NCBI GenBank assembly: GCA_943913905.1
Contig: CALTZZ010000016.1
Span: 1-25,725, forward strand
DNA: 25,725 bases
Direction: 5' to 3'
DNA from: an uncultured Dermabacteraceae bacterium
GTDB lineage: Bacteria; Actinomycetota; Actinomycetes; Actinomycetales; Dermabacteraceae
Position numbers and translations under genes: made by a program. Numbering within the stretch: the stretch's first letter is position 1; every line of letters begins with the position of its first letter. Under the pieces are notes generated by a model, which was not told where the DNA came from, made no database searches, and saw only the letters and a list, made by a program, of their open reading frames with translations. Shown here piece by piece: positions 14,324 through 21,482 of this stretch.

Positions 14324-15286
14324 CGCGTCCTCGTCCTGGCCCATAAAGGCCACGCATGCCTGCTCAATCACGCTTGCCGCCTGCTCCGGTGCGCGTCCAT
14401 CCAGCCACATCAAACGCGGGTCACGCCGGAACCACGTTTCCTGCTTACGGACGAGCCGACGCGTAGCCACCACTGTCGATTCAACCGCTTCAGCGAGATC
14501 TAGATCGCCCTTGAGATGCGCCAGCAACTGCGCATAGCCGATCGCCTGACGTGCCGTATGGCCCTTCTCGAGGCCCTGAGCCTTCAGATCGCGCACCTCG
14601 TCCAAGAACCCGGCAGCCATCATCGTGTCAACGCGCTCTCGCACTCGTTCATGCAGGTCGTCACGTTCGCGTTCAACCGCGCAATACACGACCGGCTCAA
14701 TCTCAAACTCGTACGTGGGAAGATACGCCGAATACGGCTCCCCCGTCAGCTTCCGCACCTCGAGCGCTCGCACGATCCGGCGCTCGTCCCCAGCGCTAAT
14801 CCTTTCAGCAGCCTGCGGATCCTCCTCCGTGAGCTTCTCGTGCGCAGCGCCCGCACCAACGTCACGCACCCACGATTCAATATGAGCCCGCACGCTCGGG
14901 TTCGACGGCGGAAACGACATCACGTCCGTCAACGCCCGCACATACAGCCCCGAACCGCCAACCGCGATCGGCACATTCCCGCGGTCACGAATCTCTTCCA
15001 CCGCAGCACGGGCCTCACGCTGATACTCCGCAACGCTCGATTCCTGCGTCACATCCAGCACGTCGAACATGTGGTGAGCGATCCCCCGACGCTCCGACAC
15101 CGGCGTCTTTGCCGTGCCAATGTCCATCCCCTTGTACAGCTGCAGTGCGTCAGCGTTAACGATCTCGCCGCCCACACGTTCAGCTACGTCGAGCGCAACG
15201 TTCGACTTCCCCGTCGCGGTAGCTCCTGCGATAACAATGAGCGGAATCGCGTGATCCGCGGATGCGGACCCCGATGTGTCATTCAT
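14321..15286 (-). CDS. miaA: tRNA dimethylallyltransferase
   Basis: A 321-residue enzyme that adds dimethylallyl to N6 of A37 in tRNAs reading UNN codons; MiaB, also in this window, methylthiolates the product. The P-loop is GATATGKS (21-28), followed by NADALQLYKGMDIGTAKT (about 44-61), which replaces the more usual DSMQVY with DALQLY. Other signatures are GSGLYVRAL, RRIVRALEV and RLVRKQETWFRRD near the C-terminus. The start at 15286 is chosen for the strong GGAAGGAAG ribosome site. A longer frame to 15340 is not supported. dapF follows with 9 bases between the miaA stop and its start. The gene is divergent from the YbjN gene. Confidence 0.96.
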   Translation of the reverse strand: MNDTSGSASADHAIPLIVIAGATATGKSNVALDVAERVGGEIVNADALQLYKGMDIGTAKTPVSERRGIAHHMFDVLDVTQESSVAEYQREARAAVEEIRDRGNVPIAVGGSGLYVRALTDVMSFPPSNPSVRAHIESWVRDVGAGAAHEKLTEEDPQAAERISAGDERRIVRALEVRKLTGEPYSAYLPTYEFEIEPVVYCAVERERDDLHERVRERVDTMMAAGFLDEVRDLKAQGLEKGHTARQAIGYAQLLAHLKGDLDLAEAVESTVVATRRLVRKQETWFRRDPRLMWLDGRAPEQAASVIEQACVAFMGQDEDA

Positions 15287-15331
15287 GTAGCTTCCTTCCT
15301 TCCGGGTGTGGTCCAGACGATACAAGAATCG

Positions 15332-15361
15332 TTGTCCCACCTGCAGTTCGTGGTCTAGCGT
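15332..15361 (+). promoter_or_regulatory. Promoter of YbjN-family gene
   Basis: A -35 element TTGTCC (15332-15337), an 18-base spacer and a -10 element TAGCGT (15356-15361) are present. Transcription would start near 15368, giving a leader of about 30 bases with a ribosome site. Confidence 0.5.
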
Positions 15362-15398
15362 GGATGCTCACGGGCTTCATCCATGAGAAAGGGACCCG

Positions 15399-15872
15399 AT
15401 GACGCAGCAGCACGGTGCAGCTACGACACCAGCGGCCGAAACCGCCATCACGATCGAACGGCTCAAGGCCGCGCTCACGCGCCTTGGCTACTCCTTCGTG
15501 GTCGACGAAGAAAACCCCGCGGTGGTGCGCGCGCGTTTCGACGCCTATCCCTTCACTTTCGCCATCACTGGCGAACACTCGTCCCTGCTCGTAATCCGCG
15601 GCCGCTGGGATCAGCTCTTGCCAGTCAAGCAAAAGCTCGAATCCGCGCGCGTATGCAATCACTGGAACATGGAACGCATGTGGCCTAAAGTCTACGTGCG
15701 CCGCGAGAACGATGACGCACTAGGTATTTACGGTGAGAATGTTTTTGACTTTCATCTGGGGGTGAGTGAGGCCGCGATCGACCGCGCCATCAGTTGCTCC
15801 CTCACTACGACTATCTCGTTCTTTACCAGCCTAGACAACGATATTTCCGCGCAGGAAGACGACGCCGACTAA
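15399..15872 (+). CDS. YbjN domain-containing protein
   Basis: A 157-residue protein with a YbjN (type III secretion chaperone-like) fold, common in actinobacteria and of unknown function. A short disordered N-terminus precedes ITIERLKAALTRLGYSFVVDEE (about 17-38). The domain's beta strands RARFDAYPFTFAITGEHSSLLVIRGRW then follow (about 44-70). Next come the WNMERMWPKVYVRR region (about 88-101) and a GENVFDFHLGVSEAAIDRAI segment, with a C-terminal acidic tail. The ATG at 15399 has GAGAAAGGGA upstream. It is divergent from miaA and convergent with miaB. In other actinobacteria a YbjN gene is often found between the miaB and miaA/dapF genes, which supports an old linkage but gives no function. 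Confidence 0.85.
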   Translation: MTQQHGAATTPAAETAITIERLKAALTRLGYSFVVDEENPAVVRARFDAYPFTFAITGEHSSLLVIRGRWDQLLPVKQKLESARVCNHWNMERMWPKVYVRRENDDALGIYGENVFDFHLGVSEAAIDRAISCSLTTTISFFTSLDNDISAQEDDAD

Positions 15873-15889
15873 CGCCCTCCCTCAAGCAA

Positions 15890-15918
15890 TGGGCGACCAT
15901 CGGGCAGCTAAACGCCCA
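15890..15918. terminator. Weak hairpin between YbjN gene and miaB
   Basis: TGGGCG (15890-15895) can pair with CGCCCA (15913-15918) across a 17-base loop in the convergent gap. The loop is long and no T tract follows, so this is tentative. Confidence 0.25.
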
Positions 15919-15953
15919 CTCCCCAGCGCCAGGACAGCAGGCGCGTCGAAAGG

Positions 15954-17510
15954 TTATGACGAACGTGCCCCTCTGATTGCCGGAAGACCAAGCGACACTG
16001 GCCCCGACGGTGTCTGTGCGCCAGTGCCACACGCCTCACCGTCAACACTGCCGTATTCGCGAGCCTCCCACGCATCACCCGAGCGCGTTGTGCGGACCGA
16101 GAACTCACCGCCCTGCAGACCTGAGTCTGCAATGAGGAAGAACGGGGCGGCGCGGGTGACGGTCGCCGTCACGATGTCGCCCGGACGAGGACGTTCATTC
16201 TCCGGTAGGTCCTTCGGGAGTGCCACGTGCACGAGGCGGCCATCTTCCGAACGCCCCGACACGCGATGCGTTTCGGCGTCGCGTTCACCTTCGCCTTCCG
16301 CCATCAGGACCTGAACCGTGCGCCCTTCTTGCTTCGCGTTCTCTTCCGCCGCGATGCGATCCTGGAGTGCTTTCAAGCGTTCAAACCGCTCCTGAACCAC
16401 TGCCTTGGGAATCTGGTCGGCCATCTCCGCTGCAGGGGTCCCGGGCCGCGGCGAGTACTGGAACGTGAAGGCGTTCGAGAATCGCGATGCTTCCACCACA
16501 TCGAGGGTCTGCTGGAAGTCTTCCTCGGTTTCCCCGGGGAAGCCCACGATGATGTCAGTGGTAATCGCCGCGTGCGGAATCCGTTCCCGCACTTTGTCCA
16601 AGATGCCGAGGAATTTCTTCGACCGGTACGAGCGGCGCATTGCCTTAAGCACGCGGTCCGCACCTGACTGCAGGGGCATGTGCAATTGCGGCATGACGTT
16701 CGGGGTCTCCGCCATGGCGTCAATCACGTCATCGGTGAACATCGCGGGGTGCGGTGATGTGAACCGGACACGTTCAAGTCCGTCGATGTCGCCGCATGCG
16801 CGCAGCAGTTTGGCAAACGCACCGCGGTCCCCAAACTCAACGCCGTACGAATTCACGTTTTGCCCGAGTAGCGTCACTTCGATGGCGCCACCACGCACGA
16901 GTTCTTCGACTTCGGCCAGGATGTCGCCCGGGCGGCGGTCCTTTTCCTTACCTCGGAGGGTGGGAACGATGCAGAACGTGCACGTGTTGTTGCAGCCCAC
17001 CGAAATGGACACCCAACCGGCGTATACGCTCTCGCGCTTCGTTGGCAGTGTGGAGGGGAAAACCTCGAGTGATTCGAGGATCTCTACCTGTGCTTCCTGC
17101 TGAACTCGTGCGCGTTCGAGCAGCACGGGGAGCGAGCCAATGTTGTTGGTGCCGAAAACGACGTCTACCCAGGGGGCCCGCTCGGTGATCGTGTGCCGGT
17201 CTTTTTGCGCGAGGCACCCGCCGACGGCAATCTTCAGGTTGGGGTTCTTCTCTTTTGCGGGGCGCAACTGCCCGAGGTTGCCGTAGAGACGGTTATCGGC
17301 GTTCTCGCGCACGGCGCACGTGTTAAAGACAACGACGTCCACGTCGCCCGCGAGGGCGTCCGCATCCGAGGGCGCCGCGGTATAGCCAGCCGTTTCGAGG
17401 AGACCCGTGAGGCGTTCGGAATCGTGCACGTTCATTTGGCAGCCGAAGGTGCGCACCTGGTAGGTGCCACGGTCTTCGTGCTCGCTCAGGTCGGTTTCAA
17501 TCACGCTCAT
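15954..17510 (-). CDS. miaB: tRNA-2-methylthio-N6-dimethylallyladenosine synthase
   Basis: A 518-residue radical-SAM methylthiotransferase acting on i6A37 of tRNA, downstream of MiaA in the pathway. The N-terminal domain carries the auxiliary cluster cysteines C24 (TFGCQMN), C65 (NTCAVRENA) and C99 (VGGCLAQ). The radical SAM motif is C173-x3-C177-x2-C180 in GCNNTCTFCIVP. A TRAM domain lies at about 395-470. About 50 residues beyond it form a Gly/Ser-rich tail of no known function. The start at 17510 is chosen for GGAGG five bases upstream; a longer frame overlaps recX. It begins 41 bases after the recX stop, so it probably belongs to the recA-recX transcript. Confidence 0.96.
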   Translation of the reverse strand: MSVIETDLSEHEDRGTYQVRTFGCQMNVHDSERLTGLLETAGYTAAPSDADALAGDVDVVVFNTCAVRENADNRLYGNLGQLRPAKEKNPNLKIAVGGCLAQKDRHTITERAPWVDVVFGTNNIGSLPVLLERARVQQEAQVEILESLEVFPSTLPTKRESVYAGWVSISVGCNNTCTFCIVPTLRGKEKDRRPGDILAEVEELVRGGAIEVTLLGQNVNSYGVEFGDRGAFAKLLRACGDIDGLERVRFTSPHPAMFTDDVIDAMAETPNVMPQLHMPLQSGADRVLKAMRRSYRSKKFLGILDKVRERIPHAAITTDIIVGFPGETEEDFQQTLDVVEASRFSNAFTFQYSPRPGTPAAEMADQIPKAVVQERFERLKALQDRIAAEENAKQEGRTVQVLMAEGEGERDAETHRVSGRSEDGRLVHVALPKDLPENERPRPGDIVTATVTRAAPFFLIADSGLQGGEFSVRTTRSGDAWEAREYGSVDGEACGTGAQTPSGPVSLGLPAIRGARSS

Positions 17511-17551
17511 AGTGCCTCCAAGAATACGGGCGTGTGTCCGTCTGGCGGTGA

Positions 17552-18232
17552 TCAGCTCCAGGTGACTCCCGCCGCATCGAGTTCGCGGTTGATGACGAAA
17601 AGGGCGAGGTTTCGCGAATAGCCGCGTCGGCAAACCACCCCTCCGATGCGCCGCGTCATGGCGGCGCGGTCCAGCTGATCCGAGCGGGCTGTACGGATTT
17701 CCCGTGCGAGCCGCTCCCGCACGAGGATTTCGCAGCGTTCACGCTCGCCATCGTCGTTCGCAGCTTCGGCGTCGAGGACGGCATTGATCGTGGCCTCATC
17801 CACGCCTTTGGCTTCGAGCTCACCACGGAGCGCTGCGGTACCAAGCAGCTTGTGGTCACGCCGCTGAGCGACCCATTCGTGAGCGAAAGCCGCATCATCG
17901 AGCACGTCTCCTCGATAAAGGCGAGCCACGACCTCGTCGATAACCTCGGAGTCTTCTTCCCTATCCGCAAGCTTGGTAATGACCTCACTCTCGGACCGAC
18001 GGCGTCTGGCGACGAGCCCCACCACGTAGCGGCAGTGCTTCACGACCTTCTTTTCTGTCTCTGCGTCGCGGAAAACGTGCCCGAGGGGACGCAAGGGAGA
18101 AGCTCCCGACTCAACCTCGCTGAGGTGAGCCGAGAGCTCCTCGATCACTTCCGATCGTGCCGCAGCATCCAACCCGCGCGATGGCACGGGGTGAGGCTCG
18201 ACGCTATCGACCGGTTCCTTGGCGTTAGTCAT
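17552..18232 (-). CDS. recX: Regulatory protein RecX
   Basis: A 226-residue RecX, a modulator that caps or inhibits RecA filaments. About 60 acidic N-terminal residues precede three-helix RecX repeats. The first contains CRYVVGLVARRRRSESEVITKLADRE, the second GDVLDDAAFAHEWVAQRRDHKLLGTAALRGELEAKGV, and the third, degenerate one ends with the CRRGYSRNLALFVINRELD segment. The ATG at 18232 shares its A with the last base of the recA TGA stop (TGATG), indicating translational coupling. This is the usual recA-recX arrangement and keeps RecX levels tied to RecA. Confidence 0.93.
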   Translation of the reverse strand: MTNAKEPVDSVEPHPVPSRGLDAAARSEVIEELSAHLSEVESGASPLRPLGHVFRDAETEKKVVKHCRYVVGLVARRRRSESEVITKLADREEDSEVIDEVVARLYRGDVLDDAAFAHEWVAQRRDHKLLGTAALRGELEAKGVDEATINAVLDAEAANDDGERERCEILVRERLAREIRTARSDQLDRAAMTRRIGGVVCRRGYSRNLALFVINRELDAAGVTWS

Positions 18233-19320
18233 CAAATGGTCGCGGTCGCATCCAGGTCAACGAATTCTTCGTCTCCTACGGGAGCGTCTGCCGCAGCGGC
18301 CTTTGCTTCGTCGTCGGCATACGAGCCCACGCCGAGCTTTGCCAAAATCTTGTGCTCGATGTCAACGGCGAGGTCTGGGTTGTCCTTAAGGAACTGGCGA
18401 GCGTTTTCTTTGCCCTGACCCAGCTGATCTCCGTCGTAAGTAAACCATGCTCCGGCCTTGCGCACGATTCCATGCTCCACGCCAAGGTCGATCAGTCCAC
18501 CTTCGCGGGAGATTCCCTCGCCGTAGAGGATGTCGAATTCAGCCTGCTTGAACGGCGGCGCCATCTTGTTCTTGACGATCTTGATGCGAGTGCGGTTACC
18601 CACGGCATCGCTCCCCTGCTTCAGGGTTTCGATGCGGCGAATGTCCATACGCACGGAGGCGTAGAACTTAAGCGCCTTACCACCCGTGGTTGTTTCCGGG
18701 CTGCCGAAGAACACGCCGATCTTTTCACGCAACTGGTTAATGAAGATGGCAGTAGTTCCGGTCGAGTGCAGTGCACCAGTGAGCTTACGCAGAGCCTGCG
18801 ACATGAGGCGTGCCTGCAGACCCACGTGCGAATCGCCCATCTCGCCTTCGATTTCTGCCTTGGGGGTCAGTGCCGCCACGGAGTCGACCACAATGATGTC
18901 GATGGCGCCTGACCGCACCAGCATGTCTGCAATCTCAAGCGCCTGCTCACCCGTGTCTGGCTGCGAGACAAGAAGGGCGTCCACATCAACGCCGAGTTTG
19001 CGCGCATATTCGGGATCCAAGGCGTGTTCTGCGTCGATGAACGCTGCGATTCCACCGTTACGCTGTGCGTTCGCAATGGCATGAAGCGTCACCGTGGTCT
19101 TACCCGACGATTCAGGGCCGTAGATCTCCACGACACGGCCACGAGGAAGACCGCCAACGCCAAGCGCAACGTCGAGCGCGACAGAGCCCGTCGGAATTAC
19201 TTCGACGGGCGGCCGAGTGTCATCGCCCAGCCGCATGACCGAGCCTTTTCCGAACTGACGATCAATCTGGGCAAGAGCGCTTTCGAGTGACTTCTCGCGG
19301 TCCTTGGGGGCTGCTGCCAT
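18232..19320 (-). CDS. recA: Recombinase RecA
   Basis: A 362-residue RecA that forms filaments on single-stranded DNA, drives strand exchange and triggers LexA autocleavage. The N-terminal helix is LESALAQIDRQFGKGSVMRLGD. Walker A is GPESSGKT (68-75), Walker B lies in DIIVVDSVAALTP, and loops L1 (EIEGEMGDSHVG) and L2 (GVFFGSPETTTGGKALKFYASVR) are complete. The C-terminus is acidic. No intein interrupts it. The start at 19320 (MAAAPKDREK) is chosen for the AGGAAAGGA ribosome site. The upstream 270 bases hold an SOS box, a LexA-independent damage-type promoter and two TTGTCCACA sites. recX overlaps the stop codon. Confidence 0.99.
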   Translation of the reverse strand: MAAAPKDREKSLESALAQIDRQFGKGSVMRLGDDTRPPVEVIPTGSVALDVALGVGGLPRGRVVEIYGPESSGKTTVTLHAIANAQRNGGIAAFIDAEHALDPEYARKLGVDVDALLVSQPDTGEQALEIADMLVRSGAIDIIVVDSVAALTPKAEIEGEMGDSHVGLQARLMSQALRKLTGALHSTGTTAIFINQLREKIGVFFGSPETTTGGKALKFYASVRMDIRRIETLKQGSDAVGNRTRIKIVKNKMAPPFKQAEFDILYGEGISREGGLIDLGVEHGIVRKAGAWFTYDGDQLGQGKENARQFLKDNPDLAVDIEHKILAKLGVGSYADDEAKAAAADAPVGDEEFVDLDATATI

Positions 19321-19387
19321 GGCAGATCCTTTCCTCAAGTGCGGGCCTTCCTCTGTGGGAGCGAACCCTCGATACGTGGTTGCCTCC

Positions 19388-19417
19388 AGACTAAGGAGCG
19401 GGTGAGACATTTAAACC
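19388..19417 (-). promoter_or_regulatory. PafBC-type DNA-damage promoter of recA
   Basis: On the minus strand ATGTCTCAC (19402-19410) is followed by 8 bases and then TAGTCT (19388-19393), the layout of the LexA-independent recA promoter of mycobacteria. The predicted transcript start, near 19381, leaves a leader of about 60 bases. The plus-strand word GGGTGAGACATTTAAACC (19400-19417) is identical over 18 bases to 8241-8258 beside lexA. Confidence 0.65.
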
Positions 19418-19433
19418 GAATGCCACCCATCCA

Positions 19434-19442
19434 TGTGGACAA
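19434..19442 (-). promoter_or_regulatory. TTGTCCACA site (DnaA-box-like), proximal
   Basis: A perfect match, on the recA strand, to the DnaA box consensus reported for high-GC actinobacteria. It begins 32 bases from the ATGTCTCAC element. A one-mismatch copy occupies nearly the same place at the HEPN-dinB promoter. Confidence 0.4.
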
Positions 19443-19481
19443 GTGCAGATTCGACGCAGATCTCACGCCTTCTCCGTTCGC

Positions 19482-19490
19482 TGTGGACAA
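19482..19490 (-). promoter_or_regulatory. TTGTCCACA site (DnaA-box-like), distal
   Basis: A second perfect copy in the same orientation, 48 bases upstream of the first. It lies just downstream of the SOS-box promoter in the direction of recA transcription. Confidence 0.4.
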
Positions 19491-19501
19491 CGAACACTCA
19501 C

Positions 19502-19524
19502 ACCATACAAGAACACTTGTTCGA
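19502..19524 (-). promoter_or_regulatory. SOS box and -10 of distal recA promoter
   Basis: AAGAAC-ACTT-GTTCGA (19509-19524) is a LexA box with one perfect half and 10 of 12 matches. Immediately downstream on the minus strand is TATGGT (19502-19507), a plausible -10, so LexA would sit in the spacer. The leader to the recA start would be about 175 bases. Confidence 0.6.
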
Positions 19525-19590
19525 ATACGAGCGCATTTCGGCAGCGTGTTCGAAAAGCGGGCTGTGATGCGCACGACCCTCCCTGGAGTC

Positions 19591-19812
19591 TCACCGCCGC
19601 TTCTCCGGCGGCACCTCCCACCGCATATTCATCGGGACGTCCATCTCGTCACACAGCGCGTGCCACACGTCTTTCACCGGAACTCCCTGTTCGATCGCCT
19701 CGTCCGCCACAAGGGAATCGAGCGAGACAAGCGAAAGCTCGCGCGCATAGGTGCGCGCGAGCTCTGGGCCGAACACGTGATCGGCTAGTTCGCGAAATTC
19801 GCTGCGTCGCAC
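19591..19812 (-). CDS. DUF3046 family protein
   Basis: A 73-residue protein of family DUF3046, an actinobacterial orphan nearly always found between clgR and recA. The core MRRSEFRELADHVFGPELARTYARELSL and the DSLVADEAIEQGVPVKDVWHALCDEMDVP segment match the family, and the C-terminus is basic. Translation starts at GTG 19812, three bases after the clgR TGA, so coupling to clgR is likely. There is no separate ribosome site of note. The function is unknown; constant linkage to recA hints at damage response but proves nothing. Confidence 0.88.
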   Translation of the reverse strand: MRRSEFRELADHVFGPELARTYARELSLVSLDSLVADEAIEQGVPVKDVWHALCDEMDVPMNMRWEVPPEKRR

Positions 19813-19815
19813 GGC

Positions 19816-20118
19816 TCAGCGGGTGCCCGCCAGGAGGGCGCTGGCCTCGAGTTCCACGGGGACGGTGTCGGGTACAACGATGCCTTCATGGACGGCAACG
19901 CGTTCCGCAACCTCACGCAAGATGATCGACATCGGGTAACCGAGCGCCTCGGTAATGGAGGCCAACAGTTCTGACGAGGCTTCCTTCTGGCCGCGCTCAA
20001 TCTCGCTCAAGTAACCGAGCGAGACCTGCGCATCGGCCGACACCTGGCGAAGCGTCTTGCCCTGGTGGCGGCGCGCATCGCGCAAAACATCGCCGAGTTC
20101 GTGGCGGAAAAGCACCAT
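19816..20118 (-). CDS. clgR: ClgR, XRE-family activator of Clp protease genes
   Basis: A 100-residue regulator with a helix-turn-helix at about 20-50 (KTLRQVSADAQVSLGYLSEIERGQKEAS), followed by LLASITEALGYPMS, as in ClgR of corynebacteria, streptomycetes and mycobacteria. In those species it activates clpP, clpC and stress genes and is itself degraded by Clp. The start at 20118 (MVLFRHELGDVLRDAR) is chosen because it gives the family N-terminus, with AAAGGA about 10 bases upstream. The frame remains open for 60 further codons to an ATG at 20298 that has its own ribosome site (AGGAAC) and a -10-like TAGGAT. An N-terminally extended product is therefore possible but has no family match. Confidence 0.88.
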   Translation of the reverse strand: MVLFRHELGDVLRDARRHQGKTLRQVSADAQVSLGYLSEIERGQKEASSELLASITEALGYPMSIILREVAERVAVHEGIVVPDTVPVELEASALLAGTR

Positions 20119-20378
20119 GTGGCGCGTTCCTTTCTGATCGTCGGCTTTCGCCGAATGCCCGGTGGGGCGGCCAAGAAAACTATGGGCGCCGCCGGCGGGC
20201 TGAAGTGTTCGGTACGTGCGAGCGTCGGGCCGAGTGTTTGGCCGCGCTCCGCGTTTTTCATTCGTGTTCACGTGAGTATCAACGCGGCGTCCGCACATTT
20301 TGTTCCTGCAATCCTACGCGCAGCCACCTGAGCACTAGAAAAGAGAGGCATATCGCACATCGACTGCCGCCAACGGTC

Positions 20379-20870
20379 CTATTGGGCAGAAAGAGTGGCG
20401 ATCCCGAGCCGCAGAGCCTCATCAACGACCTCGGCACGAATAGCGGCACGGCCACCGTCGGCCTTCACTCGACGGCTCGTCACGGCCCCGCCGAGGCTGC
20501 ACGCAATAAACGCTGTGCCTTCGGCAACGCCGTAGGGATCAGGACCTGGCCCCGCGACACCGGTCGTTGCTAGCGCAAGGTCTGCGCTGTATACCCGCGC
20601 CGCCCCAGACGCCATGTCACGCGCCACCGATTCCCGCACGGCACCATGGTCGTCGAGGTCAGCGCGATCGAGGCCCAACAGCGATGCCTTTGCGTCGAAG
20701 GAATAGGTACATACCCCGCCCTGGACCACCGCGCTGGCCCCGGGAACGTCAACGAGGCGTGCCACGAGCATTCCACCCGTGAGCGACTCTGCGGTGGCGA
20801 GCGTGATGCCACGCTCCTCGCACAAGCTCAACAGCCGCGCCGCCAGTCCAGCTTTCTCGCTATGCACCAT
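20379..20870 (-). CDS. cinA: CinA C-terminal domain, NMN amidohydrolase
   Basis: A 163-residue stand-alone CinA C-terminal domain (PncC), which deamidates nicotinamide mononucleotide in the pyridine nucleotide salvage cycle. It carries TLATAESLTGGMLVARLVDVPGAS (about 23-46), the GGVCTYSFDAKASLLGL block and TTGVAGPGPDPYGVAEGTAFIA, the last differing from the usual GPGGGTPxKPVGTVYIA. The N-terminal MoCF-like domain of full-length CinA is absent, as in many actinobacteria. The ATG at 20870 overlaps the pgsA stop by 11 bases, so the genes are coupled. cinA next to recA is known in several bacteria, where it is linked to competence and SOS-period expression. Confidence 0.92.
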   Translation of the reverse strand: MVHSEKAGLAARLLSLCEERGITLATAESLTGGMLVARLVDVPGASAVVQGGVCTYSFDAKASLLGLDRADLDDHGAVRESVARDMASGAARVYSADLALATTGVAGPGPDPYGVAEGTAFIACSLGGAVTSRRVKADGGRAAIRAEVVDEALRLGIATLSAQ

Positions 20871-21462
20871 GACCTCGTGGGGCCGCAAGCGCTTCGCGAC
20901 GAAGCCGGAGACCATCGTTGACGTTACGAATGCCGGACCACACCGTGAGGATCATCGCGATGACGACGAGCGCGAGCCCGATCCATCGTGCCGGACCCCA
21001 CAGAAGCTCGAAGGGCATGAGGCAGAACGTGATGGCAATCGACTGCATAACAGTCTTGAGCTTGCCGCTAAGGTTGGCGGGCAGCGCCCCGTACTTCAAG
21101 ATCGTGAACCGCATGACTGTGATGCCGATTTCACGCACGAGGATCAGCACCGTGATCCACCACGGAACGTAGTCCCACACGCTCAGCATGATGAGCGCCG
21201 CCCCGGTGATGGCCTTATCGGCGATCGGGTCCATGATCTTGCCGAAATCGGTGATGAGGTTTCGGGACCGTGCCAGGTAACCATCCACGAAGTCCGTGCA
21301 CATCGCTACCACGAAGATCGCCGCGATGACCCACCGCATAGCCATGTCGTGATGGTACAGGGCGGCAACCACCACGAAGATCGGCACCATGACGCATCGC
21401 GCCATCGTCAAGATGTTCGCGATGTTCCACAGGGGAACGTCGTTCTTCACGTCAGTGTTCAT
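20860..21462 (-). CDS. pgsA: CDP-diacylglycerol-glycerol-3-phosphate phosphatidyltransferase
   Basis: A 200-residue membrane enzyme that makes phosphatidylglycerol phosphate from CDP-diacylglycerol. The CDP-alcohol phosphotransferase signature is complete: D60-G61-x2-A64-R65-x8-G74-x3-D78-x3-D82 in DFVDGYLARSRNL and FGKIMDPIADK. Hydrophobic segments lie around residues 20-36, 42-56, 85-110 and 140-180. Other CDP-alcohol transferases (PIS, cardiolipin synthase) share the motif; the length and the position after ftsK favour PgsA. The ATG at 21462 has GAGGA 6 bases upstream and follows the ftsK stop by 20 bases. Confidence 0.9.
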   Translation of the reverse strand: MNTDVKNDVPLWNIANILTMARCVMVPIFVVVAALYHHDMAMRWVIAAIFVVAMCTDFVDGYLARSRNLITDFGKIMDPIADKAITGAALIMLSVWDYVPWWITVLILVREIGITVMRFTILKYGALPANLSGKLKTVMQSIAITFCLMPFELLWGPARWIGLALVVIAMILTVWSGIRNVNDGLRLRREALAAPRGHGA

Positions 21463-21482
21463 GGCACGTCCTCATGTTTCTT

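Noticed and set aside
18232..19320. Intein or insertion in recA
   Set aside because: Walker A, L1 and L2 are continuous and the length (362 residues) is normal.
19548..19553. Extra GTTCGA half-site upstream of recA
   Set aside because: The partner half is TCGGCA, only three of six matches, so it does not make a convincing second SOS box.
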